64,000 bases of DNA. Origin: Zelopaecilomyces penicillatus (Eukaryota > Ascomycota > Sordariomycetes > Hypocreales > Pseudodiploosporaceae). The notes under the pieces were generated by a model. It was not told the DNA's origin, searched no databases, and was given only the letters and a program-made list of their open reading frames with translations. Positions 25,098 through 35,657 of this stretch are shown here, piece after piece. The stretch's first letter is position 1, and every line of letters starts with the position of its first letter. The position numbers and the translations under genes were made by a program. The stretch is taken from NCBI GenBank assembly GCA_005765155.1, contig VCCP01000004.1, positions 5,022,001-5,086,000 of the forward strand, written 5' to 3'.

Positions 25098-25113
25098 TGT
25101 GTGTGTGTGTGTG
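25098..25113. repeat. (GT)n microsatellite
   Basis: A short perfect GT dinucleotide repeat lies here; a second GT-rich patch is at 25183-25205. Confidence 0.8.
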
Positions 25114-26231
25114 ATTCTATTCTTTTCAACTGCCGAGCAAGTGTGGATTACATCCATCTCTATTAGGAAACCGTGAAACCGAGGTGTGTGTATATGTGTG
25201 TGTGAGTATGCCTTGCTTGCTAAGAAAAACACACTACGCACACACAAGCCCTTCATCCAGAAACGGGGCCCTTCTCCAGCTTTGTTCTTCAACTTGAAGA
25301 ACCCCCCCCCCCCCCCTCCCCGGGCACACACACGCACATACCCCCCGGCCGGCGAGGGCGACCTTTGAGTCACCGAGGTTGCAGCAAGCTGTTCGTCAAG
25401 GTCTGCCCTGCTTCCCCGTGGCAGCATTGGAGACAGGCCCGCTGTTCCGAGAACCCCCCCCCCAAAAAAAAAAACTCGGCAGCTGGCTATGAAACTTGAC
25501 AACTCAATGCGTCATCGAGTCGTCTTGCAGCAGCATGCCGCAGTGACTTCCCGTTATACTACCATCTCTTCGTCTCAACTAAGATCATGGCACATGTGCA
25601 TCCCATTGGAAAAGAATGCAACCTCATCATTCTACCATCCAACAAATCTAGGCACATTAAGGCCTTGTGAAATTTAAATCAACCGAGAAACTCATATTGT
25701 GTTGCCTTGCTATCTAAGCTACCAATTCCAAGATTCAACCACCGTAGTCGCATGGGGAAAATAGGGCTTAAAAACAAAAACCACTATCCGCACTAAAATC
25801 AACCTCACCACAGCTCCTCAGCCCTATCTTTGCAGAAAAGCATAAACAATATCCAAAATTCGAAACACAGGGAAGGGGGAAGAACATGAGAAAACAATAG
25901 GAAAATACACCAAATCAGGGGTATGCGTATGCGTGCCACGTCGCTCTCAATCTCACCACCTCCTTTTTGAAATCGTCATAAATCCTCAGCCCAAAGTCAT
26001 TATCTCGTACCCGGAAAATACTCCTGCTATGCCCCGGTCATTCTTTCGTAAAAGCATGAAAATAAACCAAGATCTACCTCTTCTCCTTTCCCACTACCGT
26101 TGATATTCCGCCTTTTCCTGCAAAATAGAAAGACAATATAAAAAAAAAGAAGGAAACATTTCAGGGGAAATAAAGGGAAGCCATCGTAGCAGAAATCAGC
26201 ATGCAACAAGAACAGTCATTGCATGAGCATT

Positions 26232-28415
26232 TTAAATCATACGTCCATATGATTCAACGGGGCTCAACAGACTTGTGGCTTGAGTTTTGATGGAGCACAA
26301 CCGCAGCGGAGGAGGGATTAACGGTGCTCGCTGATGCTGATGCTGTTGCTGTTGCTGCTGCTGAAGTAAGTGCTGTTCATATCCCTGATGCTGGTATTGT
26401 TGGTAGTGTAGTTGAGGTAGCTCTTGGTGAATCTGTTGCTGCGAGTCTTGCTGCAATTGTCGTGGTTGGGATGTGGAGGCCTGAAGTGGCATAGAACCCG
26501 TTGTGGGTGTGCTTGAACCAGCAACGGATGCAGGTGTGCCAAGTCCAGCAGTTGCCGGGGAACTCATTTGCGGAGTTACAGGTCGCTTCTTATCCAACTT
26601 GGCCTTCACAGGAGATTGAATCTGAACACCCGAGGTACGATTATTGATGTTTTCTCTGCGACGCTTGGGGGCGTCCTTGATCTTTGGGTGAGTGTGGCAC
26701 TAAGCACAAGTTAGCAATTCGCATTTCTCCCCAAACAGCTTTATTGTTCGTTCCAGATTTTCCTTTGCTTACCTTGTATGCGTGTCTGAACCAGGTCGTT
26801 CCCTTCTTCTTACTGCTAACCAAAGCAATCCACTCATTGCAGCCTCCACAAAGCCCCTCCCAAACATCGGGGTTACCATCCATCCTCCTTGAATCAAGAG
26901 GTTCTTGAAAAGGGCTGCCGGTTGTAGCACTAATGCCATGGGTAAACGATTTATCATACCAGTAGGCAGAGTTCTTGAGCACTAGCCATCTTCCAGGCTT
27001 GCAGATACCGCACCAGCCCTCTCGCTTGTTACCATGACCACGCACCCATCTGGGGGTATACAGATCACCTTCGAACCTGACCTCTTGCTCATAGGGAATC
27101 AGATCGGGGTTTGACGGATTCATGTCCTCTGGTGGCGGTGGGATTTGGTCCTCCCGAAGAGAAGCGAACAAATCCGGTGGGTCTGAGAGATCTGTGTAGT
27201 GGCCGCTTAGACAGTGTGGATCGCCGTTACTCTGAAGAATGCGGAGTAGGCCATGGGATGGAAGTGGTGGAGGCTGTGAGAAGTGATGCGTCTCATGATG
27301 GAATGCCTGTGACGGAACCTGAGAGGGGATGGGGGAAGGGGCGTGAGGGGGAAGCAACATGTTATTTCTTTGATACATGGAATGCCCTGACATCATAAAC
27401 GGCGGCCTAGGTGTCAGGAACGAATTGCCAAAGTTCATCGGGAGAGAACTATGAAGCATTGACGGTGGTGGTGGTGGTAGAGACTGGAGTGGTCTACGGT
27501 CACCCATTCCGGACATGTCGTGTCCAGAGGAGTATAACGCAGGAGAATTTCTTGCCATTTGTGAATTGCCGTACGAACCAGTAGACCATCGCTTGTTTGG
27601 CCTTGAGGCCTCGATGCTATACGGGGCGGATCTCTTACTCGGCCTTGGAGATGGCGAAGCTCGTCCACGGCTCTGTGCTCTCACCTGCTCAGGTCGACTC
27701 TGTGGTGTCAGACGTGGCGACGGCACTGGGGAAAGTTGCGTCGATGACATGAGTGATGTTCGGTTTGAAGTAGGAGGATAGTCAGAGGAGCTGAAAGATG
27801 GGGCTTCAGACAGAGCAGCTGAGAAGTCATCGCAAGAGGCCATTTCGGACAACCCTCCGGATGTTGACATGGTTGGCGACGATCCTGACATCCGCCGACG
27901 ATTAATACTGCCGTCATAGGCCAAGTGATCTCCTTCATGTGCGTTGGAGTAGCGTAAATCAATGATGGAAACAGCATCGTCCGTGGTATATGCCTGGCCG
28001 ATGGAAGCTTCCGGATCCAACACGTGAAAGTCATAGTTATCCTCGCACGACTTCTGGTTCCATTGACCTGGCTGTTTGTCAGCTCAATATTCCAAGGCAA
28101 AATTACAAAAATACTCACCATTGCTGATCATAGTTGCAGGGTACAGGTCTTGATGAGAAGAAACAGCTCGTTCCATCGCTTCTGACTGAGTTTGATGGAT
28201 GGGTGATGACATTGCCGGGGCCCATGGCGACAGCGCCCCATTTTCATCACCGTGATAATACGCAAAGCTTTCCTGCGCCGGTACAGCGAGTTGGCGTGGT
28301 TGAGAGGTTGGTGCAACCCAGGCAGCATTGGATGTAGTCATGCTTTCGGTCCTCGGTGGTTCGCTGATGCTCATCGTAGAAGACGATGTTGCTTGTGATG
28401 CAGCCTGTGACATGT

Positions 28416-28446
<31 letters not shown>

Positions 28447-28470
28447 ATTGCTGTCGGTCTTGCTGGCCAT
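26232..28470 (-). CDS. transcription regulator with Rua1 C-terminal domain
   Basis: Three exons: 28119-28470, 26773-28067 and 26232-26699; 704 residues. The introns are 51 bp and 73 bp. For the first, the acceptor CCAG before GTCAATGG is the one that keeps the frame. The N-terminus has a Ser-Asn repeat coded by a TTGCTG microsatellite. A long Ser/Pro-rich region follows. A Cys-rich domain at roughly residues 430-565 contains TPRWVRGHGNKREGWC, GICKPGRWL, YWYDKSFTHGIS, GLCGGCNEW and TWFRHAYKCHTH, which matches the Rua1 C-terminal domain. Ustilago Rua1 controls a glycolipid gene cluster; members in ascomycetes are mostly uncharacterised. The C-terminus is Gln/His-rich with a pure Gln run. Nuclear location and zinc binding are inferred from the Cys/His pattern. 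Confidence 0.9.
26337..26370. repeat. CTG/TTG coding repeat (poly-Gln)
   Basis: Trinucleotide repeats encode the Gln-rich tail (LLQQQQQQQHQHQ) of the Rua1-domain protein on the minus strand. Confidence 0.75.
28410..28454. repeat. TTGCTG hexanucleotide coding repeat (Ser-Asn)n
   Basis: About six near-perfect hexamers encode SNSNSNSNSNSNN at residues 7-19 of the Rua1-domain protein. Confidence 0.85.
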
Positions 28471-29422
28471 GTTGCTACTTAAGTGACTGAAAGTAGAAAA
28501 GAAGTGCTTCTGAAGCCGTTGTCTTCTATGTTACATTCTTGGGTAAGCAATGGAGCCCTTGAGGACATGATGATGCAAGGCAGGCGGGGGGGGATGGAAC
28601 TTTGATGACTTACAGGCCTGCGTGTCCAGGCTCCATGGCGTATGATTAGATAGGAAGCGACTGGGAAGGCACTCGGTGTGCTACAAATCCAAGAGTTAAA
28701 GGATCTATTGTCTGCTGTCCATGGTCAGTGTTGGTGCTGGGTGCGGCCAGGGAGTACTATTTAGGCAAGAGGCCCGTCATTCACGACCTTGCTGCTAGTG
28801 GCTCTCTCGCCCGGGGAGGCGCTCATCAATAGCAGTCAACTCACCTGCAATAGTCGACGGGTAAAAGATGGTTGCCTTAAAGAGAGAGTGAGAGAAGTAT
28901 TTGGCAAATGTAAAGCGGCTGTGTCGCAATTCCGTCGTTGAGAAGGGCCAGTTAAGCCTGGAATAAAGGATTGAAGTGAGGGGCAAAAAATGAAGGACCA
29001 GTCTTCGTAAGAGAAGAAATAGCAAGATTTCGGGCGGTGTCAAAATGAATGTGAAATATTATGGGATATCTCGAAGCGCTCGTGGGCTGACGGCGACGTT
29101 TGGCTACGTCTCTGTTTTTGTTGAACCTCACAAGTCGAGAGCCAGCTCCCAGAAATATGATGATAACCGCTTGGAAATAAGAGAAAGAAACTATAGGTTG
29201 CCCCAAAAAGAAAGGAAGAGTAAAGAATGACAGTGAAGCGAGGACTTGCAGACTTGAACAATGATGGTGTGGTCTCGCGGGAAGAGCGACGACTCTGGGG
29301 GGTGTATAAGTCAAGTATACGCCGTGAAGGCCCCGCTGAAGAGCCAAATTGGGTCCCAGCCTGGACAGGCTAGCAGGGCCAGAGTCGGAAGAGGGACACA
29401 GATATGACAGAGTCCGGGTCCC

Positions 29423-29470
29423 ATCAACGCCCCATCAACGCCCCATCACCACCCCGTCAACACCCCGTCA
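29423..29470. repeat. degenerate 11-bp tandem repeat
   Basis: Four to five units of the type CCCCATCAACG / CCCCGTCAACA stand in tandem in gene-free DNA. Confidence 0.75.
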
Positions 29471-30881
29471 ATACCCCCCTCAAATCCCGCTGTCCTGGGG
29501 CACAGCAAGAGTGTCCCAGAACAACAAGGAGACGAGTAGGGAGGGGGTGGTGTGTTGAGTTGTGGTGTGGTGTGGTGTGGATCGTGTGGTGCCTGACATG
29601 GTTCCGGGTTGTGAGACTTGCAAGGTGTCTCGGGGCCCAATCAGGTGTGGCGACGTCGCCGCTCTTGTTCGCCTGTTGTCGGGGCTTGACGTTTTATCTC
29701 CCACGTTATGCCCGAAATGGTGCAGGCTGAAACGGTTGAGAGTTGGCCTCTGGCACCAAACGCACGCAGCTTCTGGGACGAAAGAGAAAACATTGTTCAA
29801 GAGAGAGAGAAAAAATACCAGCGGTTGCATTGAAGGTACTGATGTAAACAAAAAAATCGGATGCGGAAAATAAAGATTCAAGCCAGCCGACAAGCCGGCC
29901 GTGTCGGATCTTCGTTTCGTGAGCCAATTTATTGGTCTGTGCCATTTGTTTTGCCTTGCCCGACCCTCACCAACACCATGCTACCTCGTGACGATGGGAG
30001 AGGATTGCATTGTTTTGTTGTGCTGAACTTCGCCGACAACCCAGCTGCCATCCGTACTTGGAAAGGTTAAATGCGAAAGTTGAGATATACGAAAAAATGT
30101 GTATTTGCAGGCAATTGTGCCTTCTGCAATGGGGACGCAGCAACGTTGCATGAACCTTGGCCTTATTACAATAAATGAGAGTGCGGCACAGTCAATGGTA
30201 AAAAGCTGTATTTTCAAAGCTCGGGCCAGATCTAGGCCACGCCAGCCATCTCAATGATCATTACGGAACGGTCCTACTTATGATCTGGGAAGGATGAGAT
30301 TTCGTCGTAACTGTGTAGGCATGTGTTAATCAAGCTGTACCTGCACGGTATTATCAGCAGAGCTGTTGATTTTTGGGACGCCATCACTGAGAACGTAAGG
30401 CGGATGGTCCGTCTGTCTTGAACGACGCTTCATATTGAAGACTGTCAAAACAGCCTGCCAAGCTTTTGGGCAACTCTTTTTGTGCACACAAAACGATGAA
30501 TGATACCAGATGGTTCTCCAAGCTTCTGTATCACATTACTCTGCACAGATAGCCCCCAGGTATTACATCCCACGGCTCACGGTTCACCGACGCTTGCTTC
30601 TGTTTTCTCATGGGTAAGGTGGCGTGTTGACTCAGTATGTTCCATGTTTGAACGAAGCCACTGACACACAGACAAGCACAGCAAACGTGTTTCCGTCAGG
30701 CATGGCAATACGGTGAGCCCCAAACGGCGTGGGTTTTCGGGACTGAAGGTGTATGTGACTAACGCACACGCACTTGACGTGGCCTAAAGCGGCGCCGCTC
30801 CAGCTGTACGGCAGGCTTCTTGCAAGTCAAGACCATCCATTGCCGGGTCGTTTAGGAACAATGGTGTCGATAAGACAGGGG

Positions 30882-31130
30882 TCAGGGGTCCGCTGCTTTG
30901 TTGGCAGACGCGGCTGAGTAGTTGTAGATTCCGAAGATGAGATAGTAAATCGCAAGGAGGGAGCAGAACGAAATGAGCATATCATGTGAGTAAGCGCGGA
31001 AAGTTGGCTAAAAGAGACTGTGGGGTCCCAGATCGGGGTATCCGGGAACATCAAAGAAAATTGGGCCATACTCGCGGAGACTGAAGCCCATTAATTTTAC
31101 CGGCAAGCCCGCCATCGTCAACACCGACAT
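30882..31130 (-). CDS. weak candidate: tiny single-pass membrane protein
   Basis: On the minus strand an exon ending at CCG (31101) with a GTAAAA donor could join, across 93 bp ending TCTCTTTTAG, to 30882-31007. This gives 46 residues from ATG 31115 or 51 from ATG 31130. The product would carry one hydrophobic segment (MLISFCSLLAIYYLIFGIY) and a short polar tail. The 93-bp segment is a multiple of three and holds a single in-frame stop, the TAG of the acceptor. A one-exon frame with a nonsense codon fits equally well. No family is recognised, and chance is a serious alternative. Confidence 0.22.
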
Positions 31131-32245
31131 CTCTCGTATTGGGCGAAGGTAAGGGGGCTTTACATGTCAGTTATTTCATGATAAAGAAAAAGACGACAGG
31201 ATGGGCTAGGTGTCGTCCTGTGTCCCTGCAAGCACATCGCTGCGGTGTATGAGAATACCATTTTGAAAGGTGACAGGGCATGGCGCCAACGTCGATCACG
31301 GCTCCCCGCGGCAGTATTGATCATCACGGAAACGGCGCCGAGTTTGAAAACTCATAAATCTTTCAGCTTTAGTTTGAAAGTAAAAAACTCTGTCAGAGCC
31401 AATATGGAGAGGACAGTCAAGGGGACTGTGTGGTGAATCTGGTACAGGTGGTGTTTGGAAACACTGCACCCTAACTATTTAGCAGTTTGTGATGCCAAAT
31501 AGCGGTATCACTTTGGACGATGAGGAGGGCCCTGCTGCGGAGACCCAAAGAAAATGATGGCGCGCACGTAATATTTCGAAAATAGGCTGATTCCATAGAA
31601 CATGATGGCTGTGAAGCGATGGGTTATCAGGGAACAGGTGGCAGCTTGGGCGGAGCACGGTACTTGCGTCATGCAGGGCTTCAACAGCCGCACCAAGCAG
31701 AGTTAGTTTTCTCTGAATTATAGTCCATTTCTGCCGTGTGTCCTCCCAATATTACACACTTCCTACACTTACAGGCAGGTGAGAAGCCCCTACAGACAGG
31801 GGCCAAGTGGTGGAGAGCTTTGACTCGTGGGGCCATCTGCAATTCAGCCGGGGTTGAGGTAAGGCGTGGAGCCAGCGGGAGCCGACAGCCGCAGGTTATG
31901 ATGCGTGATGGCCAACCTCAATGTAGACATTGGTATGTTTCTGACGATGAGATTATGCAGGGCGCAGCTCAGACCGCAGCTCAAGTCTTGGAGGCGAGAT
32001 GCGTGCGAACTGCGCTTTGAGGGATGTTGGAAGATAGGTGTGTGTTTGACGTTGAAGTTTGGGAGACGCGCGGGTGTCGCGATGTGGTGCGGCTTCCTAA
32101 CCCGCAGGGGCTCCACAGTCTTTCCAAAAGGCGGAAGGTGGCCTGCCGCCAAACCGCTTCTGGCGGAAAGAAGGACCAGCCCTACAGGTATTCACATGCT
32201 GCTGCAACCCCGCTACAACGGTACGGGTGCTGGATCGTGCACTAA

Positions 32246-33698
32246 ACAGGCTCCGGCAGGCGTCGCTGCAGCTACGGGTGGCTACAGGGGGTTTCGGATG
32301 GCGGAGTGCCAGGGATCTCGCCCCAGGGCATGTCTCAAGACTGTCGCAGGACAACTTCACCTAATCCTCACCATCTACCCTCGCAGTCTGTCGAGTCTCC
32401 ATCACCCCGCATCGCCGTCGACTTTTTCCCGCTCAGTCACCAGGCACGCGATGCAGCGATTTCGAATAGTGTTTGAAGATGTTATGGATGATGTACGGCC
32501 TCCTTAGCTGCTCGTCTGGTCAACAGCTCTACCATAGGCTGCGCCACCACGCTGGACCGCACTGCCGGCAACCTCCGTCATCAGCAAGACGTCTTGTCGG
32601 ATGTTCGGGGCCAGCTCCGCTCGGTGTGGTCAATGGACTCGGTGCCCGTCACCTCAGGAAACTCTCTCAGGGTACCAAGCAGCAACCTGACCACCACAGT
32701 GTAGGAGGAGGAGAACAAGAGGGAGGGGCAAACCTGTATTCCCATCGGGCATGATCCGACCCTGTTTACCAAGAAGTCCAGCCATGGAGGTAGCAACCAT
32801 CAGTATCACGAGAGGCGTAGCCGAGCTGCAACCTGAGCCCGTAGACTTATGGTTTGCATTGCTGCAATATCTTGCGCATGAAAGCCTGCCTGTACCTGCA
32901 TCTTGTTAACCATCAACGACAGATCGTCCTTCCGCTGTCACCGAGATGTTTTCTAGAAAACAGATTTGACATCAGCTAATAATAACAACGATAGCAAAAC
33001 ATTGGGAAATGACAGCTCTAATGATCGACGCAGCCACCTTTTTGAAAGCTTCTGGAAATTTGGAGAAGCGGCTTCTGGCTTCTGCGCAGAGTGTGATTCT
33101 AGCCGGAGCTGTGGCACCGCTGTTCCGGGAGAGGTGGTATCCATGCACTCCAAGCCTAGCAACGGCTTTCGGCTGCTACAAGAGACTGCAAGTGGCTGCG
33201 GTGTTACCGAAAGCTGGCCTACCCGTCTTTCCGAATGATTCCATCAGGTGGGCTACAGATACGTTGCCCAGAGTTGTTCTTGTTCTCCAAAGCTTATGAT
33301 GACACCCTCCCTCTCGGCGGCGCAGCGTGGCTTGTTTGGCGGGCCCGCCGCATTACCGCATAACAACCACTTCTTGCCTCGAGAGATTAGAGGCATCGGA
33401 CGCTGCTCCATCTTTAGTTCCAGATGCATCCTGCACCGAGATCATCGTCCAATGGCGTGGTGATCTCCCCTCACCTCTTCTTCGAGAAGGACGTAGATCC
33501 TTAGCGAAGCACGCCATCATCACTATGCAGGTACGCTTTTCTGGGTGGCTAAGCTGGAAGCTGACGCCTCTTGTGCGCTGCCACGCTGCATCTACCGAAT
33601 ATGCCAAGGGAGGAGTGGCTTCTGCATTTTTCGTTGTTCTGATAAGGATTGACCCTCGCTCTTCTTTGATGATCGGACCACATTCCTCCAGGGCATGA
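32246..33698 (+). other. unexplained open segments, possible decayed or unrecognised gene
   Basis: Several open stretches look protein-like. Frame 32246-32704 is broken by TGA codons at 32474 and 32489 and reads ARLVNSSTIGCATTLDRTAG and SDVRGQLRSVWSMDSVPV. A segment from ATG 32784 reads VATISITRGVAEL and ends at a TAA near 32905. The frame 33009-33698 has only adjacent stops at about 33298-33303, and an 85-bp GTGGGC...GCGCAG interval (33247-33331) would remove them and keep the frame. I recognise no domain and cannot build one convincing gene model. It may be a decayed gene, an uncharacterised gene or chance. Confidence 0.22.
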
Positions 33699-34321
33699 AG
33701 GGACACCCAGCAGCATAACATGTCGTGGCACTTATCAGCTGTCAGCGCTCGCCTCGCCAGCGGGTCTGGAATGCATTTCGTCTGGTTCTTGTCTTGGCTA
33801 AACCACCTCAGCTTGCAAGGAATATTGCAAACGAGCAACTCGAATGGGCTGGATCGACAACTTTCTCAGTATAATTGACGACTTTTTAACAGGGGGTGCT
33901 TTATGCGTTTTACTGATGTACAATGGGCTGTGGAATAACTACCTGTCTAGACACGCGTATATGACTAAACCATGGCAAGATTTCGCGTTCGGGTCGTCTC
34001 TTTCCAAAAATTTGGATATTTTGCTGTTCGCACATTATTGGTACTAGCAATTGCTGATAATTGCTGGTGGTCAAGGTTAGCACTAATACTATTATAGCCT
34101 TGTCAATTTATTTAATAGTTAATGGTCTGCCAAGAAGCTATGAATGACTCGGTATATCTGAAGGTCATAGTTTCATACAACTATGCTTACTACCTATAGT
34201 ATTTTTAGTATTTTTAGAAGTGCTGGTGCCTTACATTGCAACCTAGTCGTGCAAGTTGATTTTTGTGGAAAATATAGTATACATTATGTGAATAGCAAAA
34301 CATCTAATATGCAAATGGCAT
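33699..34321. other. gene-free stretch
   Basis: AT-rich 3' flank of the proline-rich protein gene; nothing else was seen. Confidence 0.65.
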
Positions 34322-35068
34322 TCAATCTTTGTTGATTCTCTTCCATACCTCATTTTCTGCTGCAGCAAGACTATCCCCCGCAGCGGCTGCCCACTTCTTT
34401 GCTGCACCCCATACTCCCTCCTCGTCTCCTTGGTTGCCTCCAAATGTTGATTCCTGAGCAACCGAAGCATTGTGGTGTTCTCGTTGGTAGCTGTTAAACT
34501 CGGAAGCATGCACATTCTGTTGGTATCCGGGTGGGTGTGACAGGCCGCCAGGTACATCATTGGCCTGGAGGGGTGTTGGTCTTGGACCTGTCATGTATGA
34601 GGGAGCCGAGGCTGTTGTTGTTGAGGTGGAAGACCCTCCCTGTGCCGCATATGATTCATTCGGCGGAGCATACGACATTTGCGGTGGCATGGGCATGGCT
34701 GTGATTTGAGGTTGGTATTGATGTGATTCCCCTGCTCTTGGTGGTGGTGGAACATGCCGTGTGCTTGAGGGTGTTGGAACGGCGCCTGGCTGTGGCGGAG
34801 GTGGGCTCATATATTGGTTAGTCTGCGTTGGGGTAGGTTGAGCTTGGCTGATGGATGTCTGCACTGCGCCGGTCTCGACAGGTAAGGATGGTCGTGCTCC
34901 AGGTTGCGCGGGAGGGTAAGGCTGTGATGATGATGATGTAGCTGCCGATGTGGTCGCTGCTGGGGGTCCTCCATTTCTGTTAGCAGCCTCGGGGCCAGCA
35001 GTCTTTGGAGTGGCGCCGTCAGCCTTCGCGGCTGTGATGGGGCTTGAAGTAAACACCTGGACAGGCAT
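34322..35068 (-). CDS. proline-rich protein with conserved C-terminal helix
   Basis: A single exon of 248 residues from ATG 35068 (MPVQVFTSSPIT). The open frame continues upstream by 78 codons, but this ATG is the first after a leader with no low-complexity content, and the upstream part is unlike coding sequence. Residues 20-200 are Pro/Ser/Thr/Gln-rich and disordered. The last 35 residues (EGVWGAAKKWAAAAGDSL, then ENEVWKRIN) form an amphipathic helix resembling the ends of many uncharacterised fungal proteins. There is no signal peptide or membrane segment. Function is unknown. The gene lies tail to head with the MpaB-type gene, 590 bp away on the same strand. Confidence 0.82.
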   Translation of the reverse strand: MPVQVFTSSPITAAKADGATPKTAGPEAANRNGGPPAATTSAATSSSSQPYPPAQPGARPSLPVETGAVQTSISQAQPTPTQTNQYMSPPPPQPGAVPTPSSTRHVPPPPRAGESHQYQPQITAMPMPPQMSYAPPNESYAAQGGSSTSTTTASAPSYMTGPRPTPLQANDVPGGLSHPPGYQQNVHASEFNSYQREHHNASVAQESTFGGNQGDEEGVWGAAKKWAAAAGDSLAAAENEVWKRINKD

Positions 35069-35657
35069 CACTGAAATGAACGGAGCTTCGAACTCAATTG
35101 AGGAATTGATCCCGCAGATGTGAAAGAACTGTGAGCTAGGATGTTTGTAGAGTCTGGTTTTAGTAGCACGTAGAATGGGCTGAGTGGGATAGACCTCAAT
35201 GAGCTTTGAACGACGCCTTTCTACTGGAGGGATTTGATTGTTGATGTTTTGTATAGAAAGCTGGCAGGGCAGCTGAAGATGAAGTGGTGGCGACGTCAGC
35301 AATTGCCTACGTCACCTGATGCAGTGGTGGCTGCTCTAGGATGCATCGACAGCTCTCCTCTGCGGGGAAGCATTTTAGGAGCCTCGTGGCACGGACACAG
35401 CGATGCTATTTGAAGCGGTTTCAAAAACAGCTCATGACTTGCGCAAAACAGTGTATTACTAAAAACAAAATGCATTGACTATTGCTGTAACAACAACTAA
35501 AAAGTGCTAACAAAAAAGCAATGTCTCTGCAGCGTCGCAAGATGAGCGCCAGTGATTCATGAAGAAGGAAACCCCTCCATCACCGTCCACTTCCAAGTAG
35601 GTAGGGTACTATACGTCTTGGGCCATCGGAGAGGAAGTCCGAGACAGCTGTTTTTGT
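35069..35657. other. gene-free stretch
   Basis: This is the promoter and leader of the proline-rich protein gene and the 3' flank of the MpaB-type gene. No other feature was seen. Confidence 0.65.

Larger units (their letters stand above)
20096..26231. other. 6.1-kb gene-free, repeat-rich stretch
   Basis: No gene can be supported. The left part is the PHD gene's promoter, with G-run and GGT-rich DNA at 20705-20760. A hexamer repeat (ACAAGC, about four copies) lies near 21408-21430. Four perfect copies of TACGGAGTA (either strand) lie at 21608, 23488, 23585 and 24533. AGGTACCT palindromes are at 21469, 21621 and 22070. Microsatellites and poly-C tracts crowd 24140-25475. The right end is the 3' flank of the Rua1-domain gene. 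Short frames such as 23049-23243 have no recognisable content. Confidence 0.6.
28471..32245. other. gene-poor stretch upstream of the Rua1-domain gene
   Basis: Promoter side of the Rua1-domain gene, with no gene I can name. It contains an 11-bp tandem repeat near 29423-29470, GTGGT-rich DNA at 29555-29580 and a weak candidate for a tiny membrane-protein gene at 30882-31130 (listed separately). Long frames such as 31905-32507 look like chance openings in GC-rich DNA. Confidence 0.55.

Noticed and set aside
29423..29470. Short regular repeats resembling a CRISPR array
   Set aside because: Units are 11 bp, tandem and without spacers; nuclear fungal DNA is not expected to hold CRISPR arrays.
31905..32507. 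200-codon plus-strand frame
   Set aside because: No domain, no sensible composition, and it overlaps more protein-like segments in another frame. Probably a chance opening in GC-rich DNA.
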